From positions 1 through 15,494 of the forward strand of contig DAOWJD010000057.1 in the NCBI GenBank assembly GCA_030640565.1: a stretch of 15,494 bases of DNA, in the 5' to 3' direction. The notes beneath the pieces were generated by a model. It made no database searches, had not been told where the DNA came from, and was given only the letters and a program-made list of their open reading frames with translations. The translations under genes and the position numbers were made by a program. Position 1 is the first letter of the stretch; each line of letters opens with the position of its first letter. This document shows, piece after piece, positions 6,651 to 13,805 of this stretch. Origin of the DNA: Nanobdellota archaeon. Lineage in GTDB: Archaea; Nanobdellota; Nanobdellia; Pacearchaeales; GW2011-AR1.

Positions 6651-7553
6651 ATGGCGTCCACAAATCAATCCCCCCAATATAAAAAAACAGAGGCTAATTT
6701 TCTAGCAGCTAAAACAAATAAAGATAAAATATACTGGCTAGAGGAAATGATAAAAGAGTGCCCCAAACATAAAAGTTCTGAAAAAATGTTGGCAAATTTA
6801 AAGACAAGAAGGAAAAAATTATTAGAAAAAATAGAAGGCACTAAAAAAATGCGAAGGAGTTCTGGTAGGGTAGGTATTAAAAAAGAAGATATGCAGGCAA
6901 TAATTCTAGGAAAAACAAACTCGGGAAAATCTTCTCTTCTTTCTTTATTAACTAATGCACAGGTAGTAGTTTCCCCAATCGTTTTTTCAACAAAACAACC
7001 TGTGATTGGAATGATGGATTATAATGGTGTTTTAATTCAGCTTATAGAAGTTCCTGCAATAGAATCAGAATATTATGATAAAGGACTTGTAAATACTGCA
7101 GATACAATTTTGATTTTAATTAATGAAATTAAAGATTTGAATGATATAGAAAAAAGTCTACAGAATGTTCATGGGAATAAAATAGTTCTATTTAATATTA
7201 AAGATAACATTGATAAAAGAAAACTTGAAGCCACATTAAAAAGCAAAAAAATAAATTTTGTAATAATAAACACAAAAACAAAAGAAAACATGGAACAATT
7301 AAAAGAAACTATATTTTCAAGTTTTGAAAAAATAAGAATATTTACAAAAGAACCTGGTAAAGAAAAATCAAAAAAACCCATGATTTTTAATCCTGATTCA
7401 ACAATAGGTGATGTTGCGAAAAAAGTCCTGAAAAATATTTCGACAATAAAACAAACAAAAATCTGGGGCCCAAGTTCAAAATTCCCAGGCCAGATTGTAG
7501 GTCTCCAACATAAACTAAAAGATCTTTGTGTTGTTGAATTTAAAACGCGTTAA
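6651..7553 (+). CDS. DRG/Obg-related small GTPase with C-terminal TGS domain, eroded G motifs
   Basis: A 300-residue protein. Residues about 15-65 are a charged helical segment like the N-terminus of DRG GTPases. G1 is intact (GKTNSGKSS, 87-95), and the G2 region FSTKQPVIG contains a Thr. G3, normally DTPG, reads EVPA at 133-136; G4, normally NKxD, reads NIKD at 182-185, so the lysine of NKxD is replaced. Residues about 229-298 form a TGS-like domain ending in the typical IWGPSSKFPGQIVG...HKLKDLCVVEF. The domain inserted in full-length DRG proteins is missing. DRG proteins act on ribosomes, and a ribosome- or RNA-linked role is likely here, but altered G3/G4 motifs question normal GTP hydrolysis and base specificity. 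The start is set by a TATA box 21-29 bases upstream. It is followed by a separate promoter for the kinase gene, so it is probably monocistronic. Confidence 0.85.
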   Translation: MASTNQSPQYKKTEANFLAAKTNKDKIYWLEEMIKECPKHKSSEKMLANLKTRRKKLLEKIEGTKKMRRSSGRVGIKKEDMQAIILGKTNSGKSSLLSLLTNAQVVVSPIVFSTKQPVIGMMDYNGVLIQLIEVPAIESEYYDKGLVNTADTILILINEIKDLNDIEKSLQNVHGNKIVLFNIKDNIDKRKLEATLKSKKINFVIINTKTKENMEQLKETIFSSFEKIRIFTKEPGKEKSKKPMIFNPDSTIGDVAKKVLKNISTIKQTKIWGPSSKFPGQIVGLQHKLKDLCVVEFKTR

Positions 7554-7615
7554 AGAGATTCACTCCTGCTTTTCCTTTATTTATTACTAATTGCTAAAGA
7601 TATAACATCAAAAGC

Positions 7616-7629
7616 AAAAATTTATAGAT
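7616..7629 (+). promoter_or_regulatory. TATA box of the kinase-permease pair
   Basis: AAAAATTTATAGAT has its core TTTATAG at 7621-7627, 23-29 bases before the ATG at 7650. It lies in the 96-base gap after the GTPase gene, which also contains a T-rich stretch (7567-7585) that may end the upstream transcript. Confidence 0.6.
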
Positions 7630-7649
7630 AAGAACGAACTAAAAATAAA

Positions 7650-8183
7650 ATGAAAAAAACATTTATTATTGGTATCACAGGGGTAAGTGGTTCTGGAAAA
7701 ACAACAATAGGAATGAATCTTAAAAAAATATTAAAAAATACAAAAATTGTATGTGTTGACGATTATTGGAAAGAAAGAAAAAGAATTCCGAAATCATTTG
7801 AAAAGTGGAGAGAATGGGAATGGCCTTCAAGTATAAATTTTGGAAAACTTCATAAAAATTTGATTCAATTAAGAGGTAAGAAAAAATATAAATTTATTAT
7901 AGTTGAAGGAAATCTTTTATTTTATTATAAAAAAATCAGAGACATTATAGATTTGAAAGTTTATTTAAAAATCCCTAATAAATTGATTATAGAGAGGAGA
8001 ATAAAAAAATTTGGTGTTGAAGATAATCAAGAAAAGTATAGCAAAGAGATAGTGGTGAAAGAATATAAAAAATATGGCGAATTAGCTAAAAAATATGCTG
8101 ATTTAAGTTTTAAAGGAACAGAACCATCAAATTGCATAACTAAAAAAATAATAAAGAAGTTAAAAACAAAAAATATTATCTAA
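7650..8183 (+). CDS. P-loop kinase resembling uridine kinase / nicotinamide riboside kinase
   Basis: A 177-residue P-loop NTPase with Walker A GVSGSGKTT at residues 11-19 and VDDYWK at 36-41, the position where uridine and riboside kinases carry a catalytic or substrate-binding Asp pair. IIVEGNLLFYYK at 83-94 recalls the EGxLLFxY segment of nicotinamide riboside kinases, and the LID-like arginines R116-R117 are in IERRIKKFG. Together these suggest phosphorylation of a nucleoside or similar small hydroxyl compound with ATP in the cytoplasm. The actual substrate cannot be read from the sequence. The chain is unusually lysine-rich. It has its own TATA box, and its stop is 3 bases before the start of the TctA-like permease, so the two are probably cotranscribed. 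A metabolite taken up by that permease could be the substrate, but this is speculation. Confidence 0.8.
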   Translation: MKKTFIIGITGVSGSGKTTIGMNLKKILKNTKIVCVDDYWKERKRIPKSFEKWREWEWPSSINFGKLHKNLIQLRGKKKYKFIIVEGNLLFYYKKIRDIIDLKVYLKIPNKLIIERRIKKFGVEDNQEKYSKEIVVKEYKKYGELAKKYADLSFKGTEPSNCITKKIIKKLKTKNII

Positions 8184-8186
8184 CTT

Positions 8187-9401
8187 ATGCTCGCTGAAAT
8201 CATCTTATTTCTTTTTGCAGGAATCCTCTTCGGAACCCTTACAGGTTTAATCCCAGGAATCCACATAAATCTTGTAGGTGTTTCTCTTGTAGCTCTTTCT
8301 GCTTCGCTTTTAAGTTCTATAAATCCAATCTACTTTGTGGTTTTTATCTCGTCTATGGCAATCACACATACATTCATAGATTTTATTCCTTCAATATTTT
8401 TGGGTTGTCCTGACACAGACACAGAACTCTCTGTTTTACCTGGCCATGAATTACTAAAAAAAGGGCAAGGATATCAAGCAATCATTCTAACTTGTTACGG
8501 AAGTCTTGCTGCAATTCTTATTCTTGTTTTAATTGCCTTTCCTTCCATTCTCTTAATTTCAAAAACATATGGTTTTTTACAGAAAATAATTCCTTATCTA
8601 TTGATTCTTGTATCTTTTCTTTTAATCGCTTTAGAGAAAAAAAAGTTTAAAGCAATAGTTGTTTTTCTACTTGCAGGTTTACTTGGATTAATTGTTTTAA
8701 ATTTAGATTCTGGTGCTTCTTTTTTTGTCCTTAAAGAACCTCTTTTACCTTTACTCACAGGTTTGTTCGGAGCATCTATGTTGGTAACAAGCATTCAAAC
8801 CAAAACCAAAATCCCCAAACAAAAAATTACAAAACCTAAAATAAAAAACAAACTCTTATCTCCTTTACTTGGTGCAGTAATCGCTTCTCCTTTTTCTAGC
8901 TTTCTTCCTGGTTTAGGAAGTGGGCAAGCTGCAATAATAGGAAACACAATTTCAAAAACAGATAGGAAAGGTTTTCTCATCTTACTTGGTGCAACAAACA
9001 CTCTTGTAATGGGATTTTCTTTTGTTTCTCTCTATATTATTTCCAGAACAAGAACAGGGGCAGCTGTTGCAATTCAAAAGATAATTGGAGAATTCTCCTG
9101 GAAGATTCTGGTTTTAATCTTATCAACAGTTTTGATTAGCGGACTAGTTGCTTTTTTCCTTACTATTTTTCTTGCAAAATTTTTCTCAAAAAGAATCGAC
9201 AAGATGAATTATTCAAAACTATCATTAATAACTCTTGTCATTTTAACAATTCTCATACTCTTAGTTTCAAACATTCTCGGCCTCATCGTCTTAATAATCT
9301 CAACTCTCACAGGGATCTACTGCATCTCCCTCGGTGTAAGAAGAACAAATATGATGGGTTGTTTACTCATCCCAACAATTGTTTTTTACCTGATACCCTA
9401 A
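8187..9401 (+). CDS. TctA-like / DUF112 integral membrane permease
   Basis: A 404-residue polytopic membrane protein with roughly 10-12 hydrophobic segments and no soluble domain. It shows the pseudo-repeated glycine/proline signatures of the tripartite tricarboxylate transporter large subunit family: GTLTGLIPGIHINLVG at residues 16-31 and FSSFLPGLGSGQAAIIG at 236-252. DTDTELSVLPGHELLKKGQ at 76-94 and GVRRTNMMGCLLIPT near the C-terminus are typical of the archaeal branch. Bacterial TctA works with a small membrane subunit and a periplasmic binding protein; neither is encoded here, as is usual for archaeal members. The substrate is unknown. Translation is probably coupled to the kinase gene 3 bases upstream. 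The stop codon overlaps that of the convergent PurF-like gene by four bases. Confidence 0.88.
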   Translation: MLAEIILFLFAGILFGTLTGLIPGIHINLVGVSLVALSASLLSSINPIYFVVFISSMAITHTFIDFIPSIFLGCPDTDTELSVLPGHELLKKGQGYQAIILTCYGSLAAILILVLIAFPSILLISKTYGFLQKIIPYLLILVSFLLIALEKKKFKAIVVFLLAGLLGLIVLNLDSGASFFVLKEPLLPLLTGLFGASMLVTSIQTKTKIPKQKITKPKIKNKLLSPLLGAVIASPFSSFLPGLGSGQAAIIGNTISKTDRKGFLILLGATNTLVMGFSFVSLYIISRTRTGAAVAIQKIIGEFSWKILVLILSTVLISGLVAFFLTIFLAKFFSKRIDKMNYSKLSLITLVILTILILLVSNILGLIVLIISTLTGIYCISLGVRRTNMMGCLLIPTIVFYLIP

Positions 9402-10714
9402 CCCCAACAACTTAGACAAAGTTTCTCACGAGAATAGCCAATCGCTTCTTCCAACATCTCAACAGTCGCATACTTCAAACTATCTAAACCCAATTTCCCT
9501 TGTATCTCAGAGACAGGCATTCTTCTCGCAAGACAATCCATATCCTTTTTAGTAGTTTTTCCATATTTGCAAGCATACATTAACGGAGGACAAGCAATCC
9601 TTGCATGAACTTCTTCTGCACCTAATTTTTTTAATCTCTCAGATTGGTTTAATATTTGTGTACCTCTAACAATACTATCATCAATCAAAACTATTCTCTT
9701 GCCTTTAATAATCTCTTCTATAGGAATCAACTTGGTCTTTGCCTCAAAATCTCGTAAAGCTTGGTCTCTTGGAGTAAAACTTCTATCTGAATAATCATAT
9801 CTTGAAAAAACTTCTTCATAAGGAATTCCTGATTCTTGAGCATAACCAATAGCATGCCATCTTCCAGAGTTTGGAACAGGAGAAACAATATCTGCATCAA
9901 TAGGATAATTTTTGGCAAGAAGTTTTCCAATACTCATTCTAACTTGAGCAACACTTTTTCCGTCAATAACACTAGTAGGATAAGCTGTATAAATCCACTC
10001 AAAAGTTCCGTATTTAATAGGTTTTAAATCAAATTTTTTTACACTATGAATTCCTTCTTTATTTAATAAAACAATTTCGCCAGGCTCAACATCTCCAACA
10101 ATTTTCATATTAGTATTAATAAAAGAATTACTCTCAGAAGAAACAGCATAAACATTTTCTTTTTCGCCCAAAATCAAAGGTTTTCTTCCCCAACCTCTTG
10201 CAGCATAAACACCTTGTTTAGTTAAACTAACAATTGCGAAATCTCCTTCAATTTTTTCAATAAGCTTCTCAATCCCTTGTTCAAAACTTGTTTCACTAGC
10301 AATTATTTTTGAAATCAAAGCAGTATCTTTAACATCACCTGGATTACAATAATCTGTAAAAGTTTTTCCCTTTCTCATAAATCCCTTCATTAATTTTCTA
10401 TGATTAATTACATTACCATCATAACCCAAAATCAACCCTCCTTGTTGTGAAACTTCTGGAAGAGGTTGTCTATCTGTTGCAACAGACCCAATAAAAAAAT
10501 TTCCTTTTAGTCCTTGTAATCTTTCCATGGGAAATTTTTCCCTTACAAAACCCTTATGAATTAAGGGCTGATTTAATCTTTTCTCATCACCCCACCCAAC
10601 ACCACAAAAATCCTGTGCTCTATGCTGGAGATAATACATTCCTAAATATAAATCTCTCCCTCTTAATTTTCTCCCACTTCTTTTTTTTGAAACAAGACCA
10701 AACATTCCAGTCAT
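9398..10714 (-). CDS. PurF-like phosphoribosyltransferase with a degenerate glutaminase domain
   Basis: A 438-residue homologue of amidophosphoribosyltransferase, the first committed enzyme of purine synthesis, which makes phosphoribosylamine from PRPP and glutamine. The transferase half looks intact: PVPNSGRWHAIGYA (279-292), a SRYDYSDRSF segment (304-313) and the PRPP loop VLIDDSIVRGT (342-352). The N-terminal Ntn glutaminase half is altered. The chain starts MTGMFGL where active enzymes have Cys-Gly-Ile; the GHxRYxT motif reads GSVATDR (76-82); and HNGN reads YDGN (98-101). The Asp of the later DT motif (130-131) remains. Three of the four Bacillus-type Fe-S cysteines may persist (C382, C433, C436). 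It may use free ammonia or make another product. A TATA box 22-31 bases before the ATG supports this start, so a missed upstream cysteine is unlikely. No other purine gene is in the window. Confidence 0.88.
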   Translation of the reverse strand: MTGMFGLVSKKRSGRKLRGRDLYLGMYYLQHRAQDFCGVGWGDEKRLNQPLIHKGFVREKFPMERLQGLKGNFFIGSVATDRQPLPEVSQQGGLILGYDGNVINHRKLMKGFMRKGKTFTDYCNPGDVKDTALISKIIASETSFEQGIEKLIEKIEGDFAIVSLTKQGVYAARGWGRKPLILGEKENVYAVSSESNSFINTNMKIVGDVEPGEIVLLNKEGIHSVKKFDLKPIKYGTFEWIYTAYPTSVIDGKSVAQVRMSIGKLLAKNYPIDADIVSPVPNSGRWHAIGYAQESGIPYEEVFSRYDYSDRSFTPRDQALRDFEAKTKLIPIEEIIKGKRIVLIDDSIVRGTQILNQSERLKKLGAEEVHARIACPPLMYACKYGKTTKKDMDCLARRMPVSEIQGKLGLDSLKYATVEMLEEAIGYSREKLCLSCWG

Positions 10715-10735
10715 AATAAAAAAAATAAAAAGTAG

Positions 10736-10745
10736 TTTTTAAAAT
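10736..10745 (-). promoter_or_regulatory. TATA box of the PurF-like gene
   Basis: Minus-strand ATTTTAAAAA lies 22-31 bases before the ATG at 10714, inside the 72-base gap after the ABC transporter gene. It fixes the start and argues against a longer N-terminus carrying the missing cysteine. Confidence 0.6.
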
Positions 10746-10786
10746 AAGTTATTGTGAAAAGGACATATTCAACAAGCCTTTTTAGC

Positions 10787-12604
10787 TCACTTTATCTCTT
10801 TTGTCAACCCATATTTTTTCCAGATATACATAAATTTTGGATTTTTCTTTATCTCTTCCAAGGGTCCTTCTGCAACTATTTTTCCTTTTTCAAACATATA
10901 AATATAATCAAACATTTTCAAAAGATGCAGTCTATGCACAGACGAGAGAATTGTTCTATATTTAAACTCTTTAAAGACCTCGCTATAAATATTCATCTCA
11001 TTTAAATTATCTACACTACTTGTTGGTTCATCTAATAAAATAATTTCACTCTTTCTTGCAGCAAGCAAACCACGGGCTAATGCTAATCTTTGTTTTTCCC
11101 CGCCACTTAAAGAAACTCCTTTTTCCAAAACATTTGTTTCTAATCCTTTTTTCAATCTTTCAACAACATTTCCAAACTGGGCCATAGATACAACATCATC
11201 AATATCTTCTTTTTTAACAGGAATATCCATTGCAATATTATATCTCAAAGTGTTATTGAAAATTTCAGGGTCTTGCGGAATTAGAGTAATATGAGATTTT
11301 AATTTTTCAAAACCATTTTTTAGCTCTTCTCTATTACAATAAATTTTTCCTTTTTCAGGTGTATAAAGTCCCCGCATTAATGCAAGGATAGTACTTTTAC
11401 CAGAACCACTCTCACCAATTAAAGCTATTTTTTGCCCTTTTCTAAATTTAAGCCCAACATTCTTTATGTGTTGAATTTCTCCTTCTTTATCATAAGTAAA
11501 ATCAATATCTTTTAGTTCAATTTCTTCCCAATTAGCAGGAAGTTTTCCTCCGACAGTTGTTTTTATCTCATCAAAAGCCATATCAATCGGATATGCTCCT
11601 GAAACTCTTACATTTTTATAAACCATATTTCCATACAGATATGCGAATTGGTAAAACGTATTTCCAACTTTACTTAAATAACCATAAAGAATGTAAAGAG
11701 TTCCTATCATAATTATCCCTGTAGCATAATAATCAGTGTATGCTTTATAACTTAAAACAAGAACAGTCATCAAACTTATGGCAATACTTGCAAACCCCCA
11801 TTTAAATCCCCCTAATAAAACTATTTTTTTATGTGTTTTAGAACCAGCCATTAATCTACGGTCAACCTCAACAGAAACAGTTTTTTTCAATCTAAGCGTT
11901 ATAATAGTTATAATGTTACTTAGATAATCATAAACAGCTGAAGATAATTTATTGCTAAATTTATTCATTTCCTGATGATATTTACCAAGTTTAACGTCAA
12001 CCTTCATAAGTATAAAAAGAGTTATTATTGCAAATCCAAAAGTAAAAGATGCTATTTTTACATCTACAAAAAATAATATAATTAAAGAACCAAAAATATT
12101 CAAGATAGCGTAAACTACGTCATAAGTCATGTCTTGAGAAAAACTAGAAAGAGCATTTCTTCCCCTATTCACTTTATCAATAGTGTCTCCTGAATGGTGG
12201 TCTTTATGCCATTTAACAGGAAGCTCTAATACTTTTCTCATCTTAGAATTAGCATAATTTCTATGAACAAAAAAACCTGTTCTTTGTTCTAAAAATCGAC
12301 CTATCCCATGGAAAACCTGAAAGCCTATAGTAATTGCTAAAAGCAAAAAAATCATAAAAATTAAGTTATTCAATTCTGCTGAAGAGGTAATTGTTTGTTG
12401 AATTGAATTAAAAATAAGCCCAATCACAAGAGGTGTTAACAACCCAATAAGCCCTGCTATTGTAAAAATCACTAATTGAGCAAAGAAAATTCTTCTACGC
12501 CCCCCTAAATGAATCCATTCTAACCTAATAAGATTCAATAAAGGATTTTTATATGCTTTAGGATCTTTCTCTCTTTCCTTCTCTTTCTCTTTTTCTTCTT
12601 CCAT
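10787..12604 (-). CDS. ABC exporter with fused membrane and ATPase domains (ABCB-like half transporter)
   Basis: A 605-residue half transporter. Residues 1-15 are almost entirely Glu, Lys and Arg (MEEEKEKEKEREKD). The membrane domain spans about 38-325 with six likely helices, including FAQLVIFTIAGLIGLLTPLV (41-60). The nucleotide-binding domain has Walker A GESGSGKST (397-405), Q-loop LIPQDPEIF (Q444), signature SLSGGEKQR (498-506), Walker B IILLDE with catalytic E526, D-loop SSVD (529-532) and switch histidine H557. All catalytic elements are present, so an active homodimeric exporter is expected. The substrate (lipid, peptide or drug) cannot be told. The only in-frame ATG near the N-terminus is used. 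The likely TATA box is 34-41 bases upstream, implying a leader of about ten bases, unlike most genes here. The start is 62 bases from the stop of the preceding membrane-protein gene. Confidence 0.95.
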   Translation of the reverse strand: MEEEKEKEKEREKDPKAYKNPLLNLIRLEWIHLGGRRRIFFAQLVIFTIAGLIGLLTPLVIGLIFNSIQQTITSSAELNNLIFMIFLLLAITIGFQVFHGIGRFLEQRTGFFVHRNYANSKMRKVLELPVKWHKDHHSGDTIDKVNRGRNALSSFSQDMTYDVVYAILNIFGSLIILFFVDVKIASFTFGFAIITLFILMKVDVKLGKYHQEMNKFSNKLSSAVYDYLSNIITIITLRLKKTVSVEVDRRLMAGSKTHKKIVLLGGFKWGFASIAISLMTVLVLSYKAYTDYYATGIIMIGTLYILYGYLSKVGNTFYQFAYLYGNMVYKNVRVSGAYPIDMAFDEIKTTVGGKLPANWEEIELKDIDFTYDKEGEIQHIKNVGLKFRKGQKIALIGESGSGKSTILALMRGLYTPEKGKIYCNREELKNGFEKLKSHITLIPQDPEIFNNTLRYNIAMDIPVKKEDIDDVVSMAQFGNVVERLKKGLETNVLEKGVSLSGGEKQRLALARGLLAARKSEIILLDEPTSSVDNLNEMNIYSEVFKEFKYRTILSSVHRLHLLKMFDYIYMFEKGKIVAEGPLEEIKKNPKFMYIWKKYGLTKEIK

Positions 12605-12637
12605 TTTTACTTCTCAAAGAGGATAAAATCACACAAA

Positions 12638-12645
12638 TTTATAAA
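12638..12645 (-). promoter_or_regulatory. TATA box of the ABC transporter gene
   Basis: TTTATAAA lies 34-41 bases before the ATG at 12604, about 12 bases farther than at the neighbouring genes. Transcription would start near 12615 and leave a short leader. The A/T-rich ATTTTATCC nearer the start (12622-12630) is an alternative. Confidence 0.5.
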
Positions 12646-12666
12646 ACTTAGCAAAAAAATTATTTT

Positions 12667-13467
12667 TTATTTATTCGGACGGCCTCTGGTCTTAATTGTT
12701 AAAAGATTTTTCAAGAATTTTCCTTTCTTTTTGAAGAATCTTGGTTTTCCAATCGCATCTAAAACTCTCTCATAAGGTTCTATAGCAATAGCACTTTCTC
12801 CAAAATTCAAATTATTTAAATCTTTTACAACAAATAACAAAATAAGAATTGCAGAAGAGAGTGCTCCTGTAAAAATTATAGAAGTCATTGTTGTATCTTT
12901 AGTATAAAATAAAGAACCAAGCAAAAGAACGCCTAAAAGTAAAATTACTAACCACTCCCCCCAAGAAAGTTTATCTTTTCCATACATAATTAATTTTTCT
13001 CTTGCATCAGAATGACCTGAAAAAACCCCTAAAATATTTGAAAAAGTTTCATTTTCTTTATCTGTGTCATACCTAATTTCTTTTAAAGAATCTGTAATCG
13101 CACTAAATTCTGGTTCTGTTTCAGAATATCTATCCCAAGGCAAAGGCATAAATTTTTTAATATAATTATTTATTAGGGTCTTTTGTTTTTCTAACCATTT
13201 CTTATTTTTTTTATTTTCTCCAAGTATCTTTGCAAAAGTATAAAAAGTCGTTAAGGCACTTGAATCAAGAGCCGCATTATTTCTTATACCCTGGTATCTT
13301 GCATATAAGTCTGTGATAAAAAATCCTAAAATAATTCCAAATAAAATTCCAATAAATGTTATAGAAGATTTAACAGCTTCGTTTTCCTTTACTCCGGGAA
13401 AAAAATAAGCTGCTAAAAAAGAGATTACTATTAAAAAGATTAATACGTGCCTTACAGTCAGTTTCAT
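12667..13467 (-). CDS. Four-helix membrane protein, possibly DUF4239/bestrophin-like
   Basis: A 266-residue membrane protein with two hydrophobic hairpins: helices at about 7-24 and 33-52, then 169-188 and 193-214. A soluble stretch of about 115 residues lies between the pairs. The C-terminal segment (EPYERVLDAIGKPRFFKKK) is followed by a strongly basic tail ending RGRPNK. The two-plus-two helix layout, the large loop and the KDLNNLNFGE segment just after the last helix resemble the DUF4239 family, which is distantly related to bestrophin channels; I hold this loosely. An ion-channel role would be inference. It has its own TATA box and lies 62 bases upstream of the ABC exporter on the same strand, so some readthrough is possible. 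Confidence 0.8.
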   Translation of the reverse strand: MKLTVRHVLIFLIVISFLAAYFFPGVKENEAVKSSITFIGILFGIILGFFITDLYARYQGIRNNAALDSSALTTFYTFAKILGENKKNKKWLEKQKTLINNYIKKFMPLPWDRYSETEPEFSAITDSLKEIRYDTDKENETFSNILGVFSGHSDAREKLIMYGKDKLSWGEWLVILLLGVLLLGSLFYTKDTTMTSIIFTGALSSAILILLFVVKDLNNLNFGESAIAIEPYERVLDAIGKPRFFKKKGKFLKNLLTIKTRGRPNK

Positions 13468-13488
13468 AATAAAATAAAAGAAAGAGGT

Positions 13489-13498
13489 TATTTAAATT
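13489..13498 (-). promoter_or_regulatory. TATA box of the four-helix membrane protein gene
   Basis: Minus-strand AATTTAAATA lies 22-31 bases before the ATG at 13467, in the 110-base divergent spacer shared with the 62-residue membrane protein gene. Confidence 0.6.
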
Positions 13499-13548
13499 TT
13501 CTTAAATTTTAAGTGAGAAAATCTTTTTAAAATTAATTACAAGAAAGA

Positions 13549-13556
13549 TTTATAAA
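13549..13556 (+). promoter_or_regulatory. TATA box of the 62-residue membrane protein gene
   Basis: TTTATAAA lies exactly 22-29 bases before the ATG at 13578. This is one of the clearest promoters in the window and is good evidence that the short gene is real. Confidence 0.7.
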
Positions 13557-13577
13557 TTTCTTCCAATTAAATTAATT

Positions 13578-13766
13578 ATGAGGAGTAATGCATTCAACAC
13601 AATAATTTTTTTCATTTATCTTATTGGTGGCCTTTATTTTCTTAATGCGCCATTTAATCTTCTTCCTCTTCCAACCATTAGCAACTGGGTTATTTTTGTA
13701 GGAGGACTTTTTCTTATTTTTGGGGGCATCAAATATCTGCGTTCACGCCGTATGAGGGGTTATTAA
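13578..13766 (+). CDS. Small two-helix membrane protein, unknown function
   Basis: A 62-residue protein with hydrophobic helices at about 8-22 and 36-53, a short PFNLLPLPTISN linker between them and a basic tail (RSRRMRGY). The tail and the positive-inside rule suggest both termini are cytoplasmic. No family is recognised and no function is assigned. A consensus TATA box at the leaderless distance precedes it. It is divergent from the four-helix membrane protein gene and convergent with the DP2 gene, 39 bases from its stop, so it is transcribed alone. Confidence 0.7.
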   Translation: MRSNAFNTIIFFIYLIGGLYFLNAPFNLLPLPTISNWVIFVGGLFLIFGGIKYLRSRRMRGY

Positions 13767-13805
13767 TCTGCTTACTAAACATTATCACTTAAAGTTATAA
13801 TTTTC

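Noticed and set aside
9727..10027. Small open frames inside the PurF-like gene on both strands
   Set aside because: They lie entirely within a well-supported gene, have no recognisable protein features and have no promoter at the expected spacing.
10754..11005. Plus-strand frame of 83 codons opposite the C-terminus of the ABC transporter
   Set aside because: It is antisense to the conserved nucleotide-binding domain and its aromatic-rich translation looks non-coding.
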